From: an uncultured Alteromonadaceae bacterium
GTDB taxonomy: Bacteria; Pseudomonadota; Gammaproteobacteria; Enterobacterales; Alteromonadaceae
Direction of reading: 5' to 3'
NCBI GenBank assembly: GCA_947503265.1
Contig: CANNDC010000020.1
Span: forward strand, 1-64,000
Length of the DNA: 64,000 nt
Below, one piece after another: positions 53,453-63,243 of this stretch; position 1 is the first letter of the stretch; every line of letters begins with the position of its first letter. The position numbers and the translations under genes are program-made. The notes beneath the pieces are model-generated. The model saw nothing but the letters and a program-made list of their open reading frames with translations, made no database searches and was not told the origin of the DNA.

Positions 53453-54915
53453 GGTTCACCCGCGTCCAACAACATGGAATAGAAAAACTCGACAGCTGCA
53501 ATATAGTCTTGTACCGGTATCTGTTCGTTGACACCATGAAATCGTTTCAGGCTGGTTTCGTCTAGCCTGACCATCATAAACCGATAGACGTTATCAGATA
53601 ATCCATAAAAGTGTTTTGAATCTGTCCCTCCCATCACTAAATATGGCGCTACTAAAACATTGTCATCTAGCACTCTAATATTCTTTTCTATCAACTTATA
53701 GCCTAGGCTATCTGTAGGTGATACTGCCGAAGGTTCATTTTCCATATAGGTTTCTACTTCCACTCTATCATCAGCAATGACGTCGATAGCGTGCTGTTTG
53801 ACTGAAGCGACTGAGTCTTCGGGCATGATTCTAACATTGACAACCGCAGTGGCGATTGTCGGCAATACATTTGATTTTGCACTACCTTTAAGCATGGTTG
53901 CAGCGATCGTACTACGAATACCGGCAGCTGTGCTTGGTGAAGATAACAGCGACTTCTCTACAATCGGTTCAAGCAGCCATAAATTAGCCATAGCAAGTCT
54001 TGAAGACAAAGGTGCGTAGTGCCCAACACTTGAGAAGGTTTTGAAAGTATGATCCAGACTGGTACCGAATTGATTATTTTCCAAATTGACTATGGCTTGG
54101 CTGAGAATTCCAGCACCTGTTTGTGGTGGAGGTTGAGAAGAGTGTCCACCTTCTGATTTTACCGTTAAACGCAAATTAACGAAGCCCTTTTCGGCAACAC
54201 CCACCATGGCCACCGGTTGTTCAATTCCTTTCATCAGTCCTTGGGTGATCGCGCCACCTTCATCCAATACAAATTCAAAATTCACTCCTTGCTGTTTGAA
54301 GTGTTCGGCGATTTTTGCCGCTCCTTGCTCGCCGCCAATTTCCTCGTCATGACCAAAAGCAAAATAAATACTACGATTAAGGCTTTTTCCTTCCTCAATA
54401 ATTTTTTCTAAGGCTTCCAGCAGTGCAAAGACGGTAATTTTGTCGTCTATGGTGCCTCTACCCCAAATTGTTCCGTCTACTATGGCGCCGCTAAACGGCG
54501 CTTGATGCCATTGGTCAGCAGTGGCAACATCAACTGGCACGACATCCATATGGCCCATGAATAACACGGGTTTCAGGCTGTCATCTGATCCTTTTAAATG
54601 ATAAACCAAACTATATTGACTGATGATAGTCTGTTTTGTATTTTGATGGACTAGTGGAAAGCTTTGTTCAATATGTTGGCGCAAGCCGATAAAAGCTTGG
54701 GGATCCAAGAGACTAGGATCATCATAAGAGATAGTTTCGAATTGGATTCCTTTGGCAAATTTTTCGACAGCTGCCTGTTGATCTATAGAGAAACGCTTTT
54801 TATTACTTTGCTCGACTTGGACTTGAGTATCTTCGAACGTGATTTGCGCTTTAATTACCACAATTGCAATCAACACCACTACACCCAATAGCAAGAAAAC
54901 AAATAGCTTTTTCAT
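53449..54915 (-). CDS. M20 family carboxypeptidase, membrane-anchored
   Basis: 488 aa. N-terminal hydrophobic helix (3-22) as signal anchor. Metal ligands: GHMDVVPVD, WGRGTIDDK, FGHDEEIGGEQG. HSSQPP marks the dimerisation-domain His. The C-terminal GGTDSKHFYGLSDNVYRFM carries the last ligand. Resembles CPS1/Gly-X carboxypeptidase-like M20 enzymes, longer than cytosolic ArgE/DapE types. Probably periplasmic peptide scavenging. Ends tail-to-tail with proA. Confidence 0.87.
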   Translation of the reverse strand: MKKLFVFLLLGVVVLIAIVVIKAQITFEDTQVQVEQSNKKRFSIDQQAAVEKFAKGIQFETISYDDPSLLDPQAFIGLRQHIEQSFPLVHQNTKQTIISQYSLVYHLKGSDDSLKPVLFMGHMDVVPVDVATADQWHQAPFSGAIVDGTIWGRGTIDDKITVFALLEALEKIIEEGKSLNRSIYFAFGHDEEIGGEQGAAKIAEHFKQQGVNFEFVLDEGGAITQGLMKGIEQPVAMVGVAEKGFVNLRLTVKSEGGHSSQPPPQTGAGILSQAIVNLENNQFGTSLDHTFKTFSSVGHYAPLSSRLAMANLWLLEPIVEKSLLSSPSTAAGIRSTIAATMLKGSAKSNVLPTIATAVVNVRIMPEDSVASVKQHAIDVIADDRVEVETYMENEPSAVSPTDSLGYKLIEKNIRVLDDNVLVAPYLVMGGTDSKHFYGLSDNVYRFMMVRLDETSLKRFHGVNEQIPVQDYIAAVEFFYSMLLDAGEP

Positions 54916-55045
54916 CTAATTCTATCAACCGAATACATTAATCTTGTCAACAGTATAACCTGTGTTTTGAATTCAACAGAAGACTTGTACCTGAACCTAT
55001 TATTGCTATCATCCTGTTTTAGTCGCGACTTTCAGAGTTTGCAGC

Positions 55046-55945
55046 GTGTCCAATGTACAACTTTTCGTCTTATGTACTCTTATCTGGGGATCCACTTGGA
55101 TCGCTATCACGTTTCAATTGGGTGAGATAGCGCCTGCATTGTCTGTCGCATATCGCTTTACAATGGCATCAGTCGCCTTGGGCATGTATTGCTGGTACAA
55201 AAAACTGCCCTTTAGAATGCCTCTACATATTCATGTCAAAATGGCCGCCGTCGGATTAAGCTTGTATACCCTCGACTACAGTTTTTTGTATGAAAGCCAA
55301 AAATATATTGTAAGCGCTGTGGTTGCCTTGATGAGCTCATGCATTATCTACATTAACGTTGTTTTAAGAAGAGTATTTTTAAAAAAAGCCATTCGAATGG
55401 AAGTGGTTTTGGGAGCGACACTGGGCTTAACAGGGATGGCGCTGATCTTCATTCCTGAGTTTGCCAATGTGCAAAGCAATGATTTGTTGTCATTAGGAAT
55501 CGTTTTGGCGTGTATTTCCTTTTTATGTGCATCCATTGGTAACGTCATTTCTGAGCGAATACTAGATCAGGGAGCACCGGTCATTCAAATGAATTTTTGG
55601 GCCATGAGTTATGCGCTAGTCTTTTTGTACGGATACGCATTCATCAGTGGCGCAGAATTTAGCTTTCCTGATAACCCAGATTATTGGTTGTCTTTGACCT
55701 ATTTATCGTTATTTGGCTCAGTCATTGCCTTTGGAGCCTACATGAAGTTACTTCAGCAAATCGGTTCCGATAAAGCTGCCTATGTCGTGTTGATGTATCC
55801 CTTGGTTGCTCTTGCACTGTCGACTTTGTTTGAGGGGTACGTTTGGCATGTTCAAGCCTTAATTGGGGTAGCAGTAGTGTTAGTCGGCAATGCGGTTGCC
55901 ATGGGGAAAATACCGCTACCCAAAGGTTTAGTCAAAGCTGATTAA
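55046..55945 (+). CDS. DMT superfamily (EamA) transporter
   Basis: 299 aa, about ten transmembrane segments in two EamA repeats. The N-terminus LFVLCTLIWGSTWIAITFQLG is the family signature. Start is GTG 55046. The substrate is unknown; relatives export amino acids or metabolites. Its 3' end overlaps the convergent small gene by 14 bp. Confidence 0.85.
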   Translation: MSNVQLFVLCTLIWGSTWIAITFQLGEIAPALSVAYRFTMASVALGMYCWYKKLPFRMPLHIHVKMAAVGLSLYTLDYSFLYESQKYIVSAVVALMSSCIIYINVVLRRVFLKKAIRMEVVLGATLGLTGMALIFIPEFANVQSNDLLSLGIVLACISFLCASIGNVISERILDQGAPVIQMNFWAMSYALVFLYGYAFISGAEFSFPDNPDYWLSLTYLSLFGSVIAFGAYMKLLQQIGSDKAAYVVLMYPLVALALSTLFEGYVWHVQALIGVAVVLVGNAVAMGKIPLPKGLVKAD

Positions 55946-56201
55946 TTTTCTTATTCAGCTCGTAAGCTGGCTCTGTCACTATTTTTTCAAGAGCCTGAAT
56001 ACGCTCAGTCAGTTCAGCGATATGTTTGTCTTTTTCTCTTATGGCTAGTTGCTGTTGTGCATGCGTCGATTTGAATGGGTTGTCAGTTTTTCCAGCAAAC
56101 CAATCGATTAGTCTCCAATTGCGTTTCACATCCAACCAAGCTGCGCCTATCCACGTTAGGCTAACGGTAATAATTATGGTTACGACTAAAATTGTATTCA
56201 T
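55932..56201 (-). CDS. Small membrane-anchored coiled-coil protein (PspB-like)
   Basis: 89 aa: one N-terminal transmembrane helix (about 2-20) followed by a linker and a coiled coil (REKDKHIAELTERIQALEKIV). The tail resembles PspB (RERIQALESIL) but the middle is longer and no pspA or pspC is adjacent. ATG 56201 has GGAGAAG just upstream; the longer frame from 56222 lacks this. Overlaps the DMT transporter gene by 14 bp. Confidence 0.6.
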   Translation of the reverse strand: MNTILVVTIIITVSLTWIGAAWLDVKRNWRLIDWFAGKTDNPFKSTHAQQQLAIREKDKHIAELTERIQALEKIVTEPAYELNKKINQL

Positions 56202-56454
56202 CACTTCTCCTGTAATAAGCATATTTCCAATAGTCAGGGCATGTTTATTTTTACTAAATCGGTTTGCAACGCGTTAAGCAGTTTCATTGCTGCACAAGCC
56301 TTGCCCAACGTGTTCTTTGACGATTTATATACGCAAGATAAACACTTCCTTTTGCTCTTGTAGTCAAAGGAACTAGAAAAATATTACAAGGTGATGTAAT
56401 AAATATCATCGACGAGTGACTAATTCATCTGAATGAAAAAACTGAGAATAGAGT

Positions 56455-56949
56455 TTGACGTCTGATTTTGAAAAAACGCTGATTGAATATGGCCCCCTTC
56501 TGAGTCGTGTTGCCTCTAGCTATGAGGCAAATCACCATTTGCAGCAAGAGCTTTTTCAGGAAATTAGTCTTGCAGTATGGCAATCGTTAAAAGGCTTCAA
56601 AGGTAACGCCAGTATAAAAACCTATATCCTGAGAGTCGCGCACAATAGAGCTGTAAATCACGTTGCCTATCACGCCAAGCAACCTAAGAAAGAGCAATAT
56701 GCCGATGAAAATGACATTAGTGCCCCACATCTGACGGAAAAAAAGATTGCACAATCACAACAAGTTAACCAACTGCTCAGAGCAATTCGGAGCTTACCTC
56801 TGCAATCACGACAAATTGTTACCATGTCTTTAGAAGGCTTGAGTTACCAAGAAATATCACAGGTTTGTGGTATCCAATCATCAAATGTCGGCGCTATTTT
56901 AAGTAGAGCAAAAAAATCACTGTCGGAGATACTAGAAAATGACCAATAG
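56455..56949 (+). CDS. ECF-type RNA polymerase sigma factor
   Basis: 164 aa. Region 2: LQQELFQEISLAVWQSLKGFKGNASIKTYILRVAHNRAVNHV; region 4: LRAIRSLPLQSRQIVTMSLEGLSYQEISQVCGIQSSNVGAILSRAKKSL. The start is TTG at 56455, matching the expected N-terminus; no ATG is suitable. It overlaps by 11 bp a membrane-protein gene that is its likely controller. Confidence 0.88.
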   Translation: MTSDFEKTLIEYGPLLSRVASSYEANHHLQQELFQEISLAVWQSLKGFKGNASIKTYILRVAHNRAVNHVAYHAKQPKKEQYADENDISAPHLTEKKIAQSQQVNQLLRAIRSLPLQSRQIVTMSLEGLSYQEISQVCGIQSSNVGAILSRAKKSLSEILENDQ

Positions 56950-57529
56950 CGATAATGAGCTGTCTAGGTTATGGCAGTCGCAACAGGTAGCGCAGATTGA
57001 TATGAAAGTATTGAAGCGCCAGTGGAGATCCATAAGAGTTAAGCAGCACTGTTACATGCTTCTCGACTTCTGCGGGCTATTAGCCCCCTTGGTATTTGTT
57101 TACTTGTTACCTAAAAAATTAACTGCTTTTGATTTCGTCTTAATAGGCATTGTTACAGCCTTGGTTGCTTTATGGGTGGTTTACTTTGCTTGGCTGAGAC
57201 GTTTTTCTCTGGGATTTGGTAATAACAACAATTCCACCTTGGACTATGTTGAGTTGATAAAGACCCAATATAAACAAAATATTAAAATTGCACGGCTTAA
57301 TAAAGGTGCTACTTTTATTCTACCCATTATTTTTGGCCTGCTATTCCTAATTGCCTATTTAGGAGAATATTTAGATCCAGAAATATTGATTCGAAAATTC
57401 AAAGTTATTGCGGTTATATTTGTCGTTTTCTTGCCTGCCAATTGGCTCTGGGCCAAAAAGCGCCAATCCAAATTTGAAAAAGCGCTTGCGAATTTTGATT
57501 GCAATTTGAATAGAGTAGATCACAGTTAA
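56939..57529 (+). CDS. Membrane protein, likely partner of the ECF sigma factor
   Basis: 196 aa. Cytoplasmic N-terminus (about 38 aa), then four predicted transmembrane segments (about 40-57, 64-83, 120-142, 150-172). It has no zinc-finger anti-sigma motif. The 11-bp overlap with the sigma gene suggests coupled translation and an anti-sigma or sensor role (inference). Positively charged C-terminal tail. Confidence 0.6.
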   Translation: MTNSDNELSRLWQSQQVAQIDMKVLKRQWRSIRVKQHCYMLLDFCGLLAPLVFVYLLPKKLTAFDFVLIGIVTALVALWVVYFAWLRRFSLGFGNNNNSTLDYVELIKTQYKQNIKIARLNKGATFILPIIFGLLFLIAYLGEYLDPEILIRKFKVIAVIFVVFLPANWLWAKKRQSKFEKALANFDCNLNRVDHS

Positions 57530-57543
57530 ATTGAAATTCTGAT

Positions 57544-57811
57544 TAGGGTCTGTTGACCTTTGCTGTATATTTTTGCAGCGATTGTGCGTTATTTAGGCAA
57601 TGCATTACGAGTGTCATGTAGTTGTTCTACTTAAGCGAGTAATAAAGCAGAATAAATAACGCACAAACACTGCCCTTTGGGTTCGTCCTAAGCGCCTCCT
57701 GCTCTTTGTTGCTGATTTTTAGCTTAGAACCACTAGGCTTTCAAATCAGTGCCGCGATCAGAAGGCGCTTAGAATGAACAAAACTTATACAGTAAAGGTC
57801 AACAGACCCTA
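57544..57811. mobile_element. MITE-like element, 268 bp, with nested inverted repeats
   Basis: Terminal inverted repeats of 26 bp (57544-57569 and 57786-57811) differ at one position; both begin TAGGGTCTGTTGACCTTT. The outer TA at each end fits a TA target duplication as made by IS630/Tc1-type transposases. Inside are two further inverted repeats: 14 bp perfect (57582-57595 with 57653-57666) and 21 bp with three mismatches (57681-57701 with 57759-57779). There is no open frame of note, so it is non-autonomous. Partial copies occur at 31313-31416 and 43089-43112. Confidence 0.8.
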
Positions 57812-57844
57812 GTGTGAGAATACGACATTTCTCATATATATTTT

Positions 57845-58282
57845 TTAGGTTAGATAATAATAGTAACAATCCTGATCACGTTGATACCCTAGAGACTCGT
57901 ATAAGGCTTGAGCTTGTGTATTGGTTTTTTCGGTTTGCAGCATAAGCCAACATGCCCCCTGCATGTCTGCGTAATTTTTTGCACTGTTCATCAAGGCCTT
58001 TCCTGCACCCGCCCTTCTGGCTTTGGGTGAAACAAATAAATCATTAAGCAATAGACTTTTCTTTGCATTGACAGAACTGAAGATCGGGTAAAGTTGAACG
58101 AAGCCAATCAAATCATCCCCATTTTGTGCAACAAATATTGTAGAATCTTGTTGTTCGAGACGTTCTCGTATAAATTCTCGCGCCAGTGCAAAATTTGACG
58201 GCTGTTTGTAATAAACCCGATATCCGTCGAATAACTCAGCTAGTGATTCAATATGTTGAGTAGATGCCAGTGTGATGTTCAT
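57845..58282 (-). CDS. GNAT family N-acetyltransferase
   Basis: 145 aa, single GNAT domain. LLNDLFVSPKARRAGAGKALMNSAKNYA contains the acetyl-CoA-binding RRxGxG/A loop; LQTEKTNTQAQALYESLGYQRD is the final strand-helix. Substrate unknown; relatives acetylate small amines or peptides. Confidence 0.85.
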   Translation of the reverse strand: MNITLASTQHIESLAELFDGYRVYYKQPSNFALAREFIRERLEQQDSTIFVAQNGDDLIGFVQLYPIFSSVNAKKSLLLNDLFVSPKARRAGAGKALMNSAKNYADMQGACWLMLQTEKTNTQAQALYESLGYQRDQDCYYYYLT

Positions 58283-58352
58283 GGTTAATTTCCTGTCATA
58301 TAGGCACGAAAAGTATGGTCAGCTAGACTAGGTGAAAGAAACAAATAAATCT

Positions 58353-58940
58353 ATGAGTGATATCAAACAATTAATTGAGAATAATCAACGTTGGTCTGAA
58401 GCAACTACTAAAGCAGACCCTGAGTTTTTTAATAAACTATCAAAACGCCAAAATCCTGAGTATTTGTGGATAGGTTGTTCCGATAGTCGCGTTCCGGCAA
58501 ATCAAATTGTTGACCTACTTCCGGGTGATATTTTTGTACATAGGAATGTGGCTAATCTGGTGGTACACACCGATTTCAATTGTTTGTCTGTGCTGCAATA
58601 TGCCGTCGACATTTTGCAGGTAAAGCACATTATCGTTTGTGGACACTATGGATGTGGTGGCGTTGAGGCCGCACTAGTCAACAACAAACTAGGGTTAATA
58701 GACAATTGGTTGGGACATATTCGCGACCTTGCGACTAAATACAAAGAGGAATTGGCGCCTTTGCAAGGCCAAGAAAAAGTAAATAGGTTGTGCGAATTGA
58801 ATGTGCTTGAACAGGCTATTAATGTTAGGCGCAACGCAATTGTACAAGAGGCCATTGGTCGAGGCCAAGAGCTTCAGATCCATAGTTGGATCTATAGTTT
58901 GAACAATGGTCATATTAAAGATCTAGAGAGTCACAATTAG
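58353..58940 (+). CDS. can: Beta-class carbonic anhydrase
   Basis: 195 aa. Zinc ligands C42, H98, C101 with the D44-R46 dyad (CSDSR, HYGC), the same numbering as E. coli Can. NWLGHIRDLATKY and LCELNVLEQAINVR follow as in Can. Interconverts CO2 and bicarbonate in the cytosol. ATG 58353 matches the Can N-terminus; a GTG at 58332 is also in frame. It is about 25 residues shorter at the C-terminus than E. coli Can. An S9 peptidase gene follows 47 bp later. Confidence 0.93.
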   Translation: MSDIKQLIENNQRWSEATTKADPEFFNKLSKRQNPEYLWIGCSDSRVPANQIVDLLPGDIFVHRNVANLVVHTDFNCLSVLQYAVDILQVKHIIVCGHYGCGGVEAALVNNKLGLIDNWLGHIRDLATKYKEELAPLQGQEKVNRLCELNVLEQAINVRRNAIVQEAIGRGQELQIHSWIYSLNNGHIKDLESHN

Positions 58941-58987
58941 ACTGGGGTTAACAACTTAGCTGCAAACCATTGCACAAGGACAACATT

Positions 58988-60916
58988 ATGCAAGGAAAGC
59001 TGAAGTGGATCTTAATCATAAACTTGTTGCTCACGGGTTTTCACGTGAGTTGCGAGGAATTGCCATATCAAGCATTTAGCCGTTTAAAGAATTATACCTC
59101 AGTAAAACTGTCTCCTGATGGCAGCAAACTCGCTTTTATTCAGAATATACAAGACGCCGGTATGGCAGTGCTTTGCTCTTACGATTTAGCAACGAAGGAA
59201 ACCCTATATCTAGTTCAATCAGATAATGAAAAGGTACTGATTAATTGGTTCAACTGGGCAAATGAAGAAACCATACTTGTGGGCGTGCGCTATGCAGGAA
59301 ACCGTAATAGTACAGATACAGTAGAGACGCGACTATTTGCAATTGATGTAAAGCCAGAAAGAGAGGAAGCAAGACTACTCATCAAACCAAAATCTTCCAC
59401 TTTTATGAGGAAACACTTCTCGCAATTTCAGGATAGGGTCATAGACTTGTTGCCGGAGGATCCACAGCATATTTTAGTCGCACTCGATTTAGATAAACCC
59501 GTCATGCCTTCTGTCTACAAGCTTAATATTTATACAAAAAAGAAATCACGAATTGAGAAGGGTAAAAAACTCATTCGTAGCTGGATGACAGATCGTCAGC
59601 ATACCCTTAGACTAGGACTTTCTATTGACTATAAAACAGGTGAAACTAAAACCTTTATTCGCGAGAATGCAGATAGTGATTGGCAATCTTACTTTGAATA
59701 CAATGCATTTACTGACCCACCTATTTACGCAGTTGGATTCGCACTAGACCCGAATATTCTTTATTTTAAAAAATACAAAGACGACAAACTGTCGTTGTTT
59801 AAACTCAATTTAAAAACAAAAGAACAACAAGTCGTGTTTCACAACCCAGATTATGATTATTTGGGTAACCTTGTTTATTCCAAAAAAACCAAGGATGTGG
59901 TGGGGATTGGCTTCATATCTGACGAAGACAATCGCTTGTTTTGGGATGATTCTCGAAACGCTTTGCAGCAATCTCTAGATAAATCTTTACCAGATACTCA
60001 CAACTTTTTGGTCAGTTTTGATACTAGCGAAAACAAATACGTATTGTTAACTATTAATGACGAAATTCCCGGTACTTATTATATTGGTGATCGCAGTAAA
60101 AACACCCTGACCTACCTATTTCAACATTACCCTGAACTAGACTCCAAGGAGTTGAGCGAGCATCAAATTGTCAAATATACTGCGCGAGATGGCTTAGAAA
60201 TAGAAGGCTATTTAACCTTACCTAAAAAGACAGAAGGTCCAATGGCTACAATTATATTCCCGCACGGCGGCCCAACAGCAAGAGTAACGGGAGGATTTGA
60301 TTATTGGACAAGCTTTTTTGCCAACCAAGGTTACGTTGTTTTTCGTCCAAACTTCCGGGGTTCATTCGGTTATGGGTATGATTTTGCTTACTCTAATCTG
60401 CGACGCTGGGGTTTAGAAATGCAAGATGATCTTGAAGATGCCGTCCATTATTTAGTAGATAAAGGGATAGCAGATAAAGAACGTGTATGTATCGTTGGAG
60501 GCAGTTACGGCGGTTATGCAGCTATGATGGGAATTGCAAAAACGCCTGATATCTACAAGTGCGCCGTAAGTTTTGCCGGTGTATCTAATTTGGAAAAATT
60601 ATTCAAAAACTCCAAACGATACCTAAACAAAGAATATGTTAAGAACCGTATTGGTGGTGATAGTGAAGATTTACAAAGCCGTTCACCTCACTACCGCGTA
60701 AAAGACATCACGTCTCCTTTGCTATTGATTCATGGAGAAAATGATCGTGTTGTCGATGCAGAGCACAGTAGAATGATGGCGGAAGAAATGCAAGATGAAG
60801 GTAAAACCGTTGAGTATATCGAGCTTGAAAACGGTACTCACTACTTATCCATACAAAGAAACCGTCACAAAACTTTTGCTGCAATGGAGAAATTTCTGAA
60901 AACACACCTCAATTGA
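58988..60916 (+). CDS. S9 family serine peptidase, exported
   Basis: 642 aa. A signal peptide (LKWILIINLLLTGFHVSC) precedes a beta-propeller (about 25-380) and an alpha/beta-hydrolase domain with S506 (GGSYGGYA), D586 (HGENDRVV) and H618 (NGTHYLS). HGGPTARV is the oxyanion region. AAGGA lies 7 nt before ATG 58988; an upstream TTG in frame is rejected. It is distinct from the 28487 peptidase in the propeller and clearly catalytic. Probably periplasmic aminopeptidase/oligopeptidase. Confidence 0.9.
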   Translation: MQGKLKWILIINLLLTGFHVSCEELPYQAFSRLKNYTSVKLSPDGSKLAFIQNIQDAGMAVLCSYDLATKETLYLVQSDNEKVLINWFNWANEETILVGVRYAGNRNSTDTVETRLFAIDVKPEREEARLLIKPKSSTFMRKHFSQFQDRVIDLLPEDPQHILVALDLDKPVMPSVYKLNIYTKKKSRIEKGKKLIRSWMTDRQHTLRLGLSIDYKTGETKTFIRENADSDWQSYFEYNAFTDPPIYAVGFALDPNILYFKKYKDDKLSLFKLNLKTKEQQVVFHNPDYDYLGNLVYSKKTKDVVGIGFISDEDNRLFWDDSRNALQQSLDKSLPDTHNFLVSFDTSENKYVLLTINDEIPGTYYIGDRSKNTLTYLFQHYPELDSKELSEHQIVKYTARDGLEIEGYLTLPKKTEGPMATIIFPHGGPTARVTGGFDYWTSFFANQGYVVFRPNFRGSFGYGYDFAYSNLRRWGLEMQDDLEDAVHYLVDKGIADKERVCIVGGSYGGYAAMMGIAKTPDIYKCAVSFAGVSNLEKLFKNSKRYLNKEYVKNRIGGDSEDLQSRSPHYRVKDITSPLLLIHGENDRVVDAEHSRMMAEEMQDEGKTVEYIELENGTHYLSIQRNRHKTFAAMEKFLKTHLN

Positions 60917-61025
60917 TTTAGGGCAATTAAAATAAAGTAACTTTTGGTTTTTTGTTCGCAATATTAGGTTTAAACTGCGTCCCCGTCGCTCTGACGGGCT
61001 AGCCTGTAACGGAGAACCTAAAAAC

Positions 61026-62279
61026 GTGTCGAAAAAAGCAGTTGTCAGCAAGGGTAAGGCAAAGCTCGGTTTATTTGAGTTTGTTACTTTGATGGCATTT
61101 ATGACATCTTTAGTGGCGTTGGCTATAGACGCAATGCTACCTGCACTGAACCAAATTGGTGCGGATTTGCATAGTGCTAGTGCCCATCAAACCCATCTCA
61201 TTATTTCTGTATTCTTTGTCGGCATGGCATTTGGACAGCTATTTTTTGGACCTTATTCAGACACAAATGGCCGACGTTCGGCAATACTCACTGGCTTGAT
61301 AATCTTTGCCATAGGTACAGTTGTGTGTATGTTTGCGCAAAATATGACAGTCATGTTGATAGGGCGTGTGATTCAAGCTTTTGGAGTGTCTGGGCCCAGG
61401 ATCGCGACTATCGCGCTCATTCGAGATCAATATGCTGGTGAGGCGATGGCCCGAGTAATGTCATTTATCATGATGGTATTTATATTGGTTCCCATGATCG
61501 CCCCTGCATTTGGTCAGGGAATATTGGCAATTTCGTCTTGGCACCATATCTTTACTTCCTTTTTGCTTATCGGCGCGGCCATTGGTATTTGGTTTTTTGC
61601 CCGCCAAGAAGAGACTCTTCCAAAAAGTAAACGCACTCCATTTACATTCGCTGCTTTGCTTAAATCCAGCAAGTACATAGTGACTCATCGAGAAGTCATG
61701 CTTTATGCCCTTTCTATGGGCTTTATCTTTGGCGCTTTTTTAGCTTACTTAAGTGCCTCCCAGACTATTTTTGAAGATTTTTACCAAGTAGGTGATTTGT
61801 TTGCAGCGTATTTTGCCTTATTGGCTTTTTCCATTGGGTTTGCCTCCTTCGTCAATGGCGCAATGGTAATGCGCTTTGGCATGAGAAAGCTTTGCATAGT
61901 TGCGCTAATCGGCAATGTTGCCATGTCATCAGTTTTGGTGATTGTTGCCTTGATATATCAAGGGTTACCGCCGCTATGGATGCTTGTTTCTTTGTTCTTC
62001 GTGAACTTCTTTTTCGTAGGTGTGCTGTTCGGCAATTTGAATTCCATGGCGATGCTGCCGTTAGGAGAAATGGCTGGTATAGGCGCTGCAATAATTGGCT
62101 TTTTCAGTAGTGTGATTGCAGTCGTTGTGGGCGTTTCAATTGGTAGCTTTATATCTGACAGTATCACGCCGGTCGTGATAGGGTTCTTGATCTTTGGGGT
62201 CGTTTCATTTGCATGTGTGTATTTTGCGGGTCCTTGCAAAGAAAAACCCTTAATGGCAACGCGTTCCATCACAGAATAA
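61026..62279 (+). CDS. MFS transporter, Bcr/CflA family drug exporter
   Basis: 417 aa, twelve predicted transmembrane segments. FVTLMAFMTSLVALAIDAMLPALNQIGADL and GQLFFGPYSDTNGRRSAILTG (motif A) are typical of Bcr/CflA exporters. Start is GTG 61026. The 110-bp leader contains CCGTC-GCTCT-GACGG, a small hairpin, and TAACGGAGAAC as ribosome site. Confidence 0.87.
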   Translation: MSKKAVVSKGKAKLGLFEFVTLMAFMTSLVALAIDAMLPALNQIGADLHSASAHQTHLIISVFFVGMAFGQLFFGPYSDTNGRRSAILTGLIIFAIGTVVCMFAQNMTVMLIGRVIQAFGVSGPRIATIALIRDQYAGEAMARVMSFIMMVFILVPMIAPAFGQGILAISSWHHIFTSFLLIGAAIGIWFFARQEETLPKSKRTPFTFAALLKSSKYIVTHREVMLYALSMGFIFGAFLAYLSASQTIFEDFYQVGDLFAAYFALLAFSIGFASFVNGAMVMRFGMRKLCIVALIGNVAMSSVLVIVALIYQGLPPLWMLVSLFFVNFFFVGVLFGNLNSMAMLPLGEMAGIGAAIIGFFSSVIAVVVGVSIGSFISDSITPVVIGFLIFGVVSFACVYFAGPCKEKPLMATRSITE

Positions 62280-62394
62280 AACGATCACCAACCAGCCGTA
62301 AACCGATGAAATTAAGTTTCATACGAAGTTTACAGTGATTAACTTTTCCGGATTAAATTCTAAATGACTTTCTAAGTTGTTTCTTGTGACGGAA

Positions 62395-62730
62395 TTAACT
62401 CTTAACAAGTCTGACAACAGGGGAAGGGTTTACATTCTCAACTATGTCTACCACGCGAGGATGTCTAACACCGTTTTTAACTTTGTCATAAATTACGTTT
62501 TTCATTTCAAGCGCCTGACAAAACTTATAGAAAGTTAAAAAATCCTTTCTAGAAAAATCATCGTTTTCACGAGTGAGTTGGCTATCAATGTACATAGACT
62601 CGCCGTTAGCTGTTAACGTAGCGAGTGCGGTATAGGGTTCTCCATATTTCCTTACACGAAGTGCTCTGACCATTTTAACTTCAAAAATCCAATCATCCAT
62701 TTGGGTGAAGCGCGATATCGAAGATGTCAT
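62395..62730 (-). CDS. Hypothetical protein
   Basis: 111 aa, hydrophilic, no family recognised. The N-terminal half reads as beta strands (WIFEVKMVRALRVRKYGEPYTALATLTANGESMYID), then a helical part (FSRKDFLTFYKFCQALEMKNVIYD). GGAGAACATG precedes the start. Single gene between the MFS exporter and ilvC. Confidence 0.65.
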   Translation of the reverse strand: MTSSISRFTQMDDWIFEVKMVRALRVRKYGEPYTALATLTANGESMYIDSQLTRENDDFSRKDFLTFYKFCQALEMKNVIYDKVKNGVRHPRVVDIVENVNPSPVVRLVKS

Positions 62731-63164
62731 ACATGTTCTCCATTAAGAACGTTTTAATGTTGCTACAATTTGAGCGATTATTTTAGTGCTCAAACCGTTA
62801 GGCAGTTGCAATAGCTGGGCCAAACTCGCAGCCCTTTAAAAACAACGCATCAATATTGTAATATTATATTATTGTTGCAAAAAAGAGACATTCACTGTCT
62901 TTAATACCTAAAACGTCTGGAATTCGGATTACATGTATAAACTTTATTCATGTAAATCAATCAATAAGCTTTTATTGTTGACGCTTTTACAACTGTATTG
63001 CTTTTGCGACTCTCGTTTCTAATTGTTATGTTAATTATCTGTTAAAGTTCGGAATGATACCGATTCTACATTATCTTGATAGTAGTTTTTAACTATATAT
63101 CAGCAGTTTTGCATTTAAATGATGGTATTGTGAAGAAAAATTACCTAAATTTAGACTAATTGAT
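62731..63164. other. Intergenic, no gene seen
   Basis: About 430 bp of very AT-rich sequence between the hypothetical gene and the ilvC terminator. I see no open frame over 40 codons with a plausible start and no clear repeat. It should hold the promoter of the leftward hypothetical gene. Confidence 0.6.
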
Positions 63165-63204
63165 AAAAAGCCCGACCAAAGTGGCCGGGCAAAAAGGGCT
63201 TTTT
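63165..63204 (-). terminator. Terminator behind ilvC, two alternative hairpins
   Basis: AAAAAGCCC (63165-63173) pairs with GGGCTTTTT (63196-63204), and inside it GCCCG-ACC pairs with GG-CCGGGC. The symmetric A/T tails make it potentially bidirectional. It lies 40 bp after the ilvC stop on the minus strand. Confidence 0.82.
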
Positions 63205-63243
63205 CAAGCACCTATCGACAAGAACTGTTTAAATATCTGACAA

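Noticed and set aside
61852..62272. Overlapping minus-strand frames inside the MFS transporter gene
   Set aside because: Antisense shadows of hydrophobic coding sequence; no start signals.
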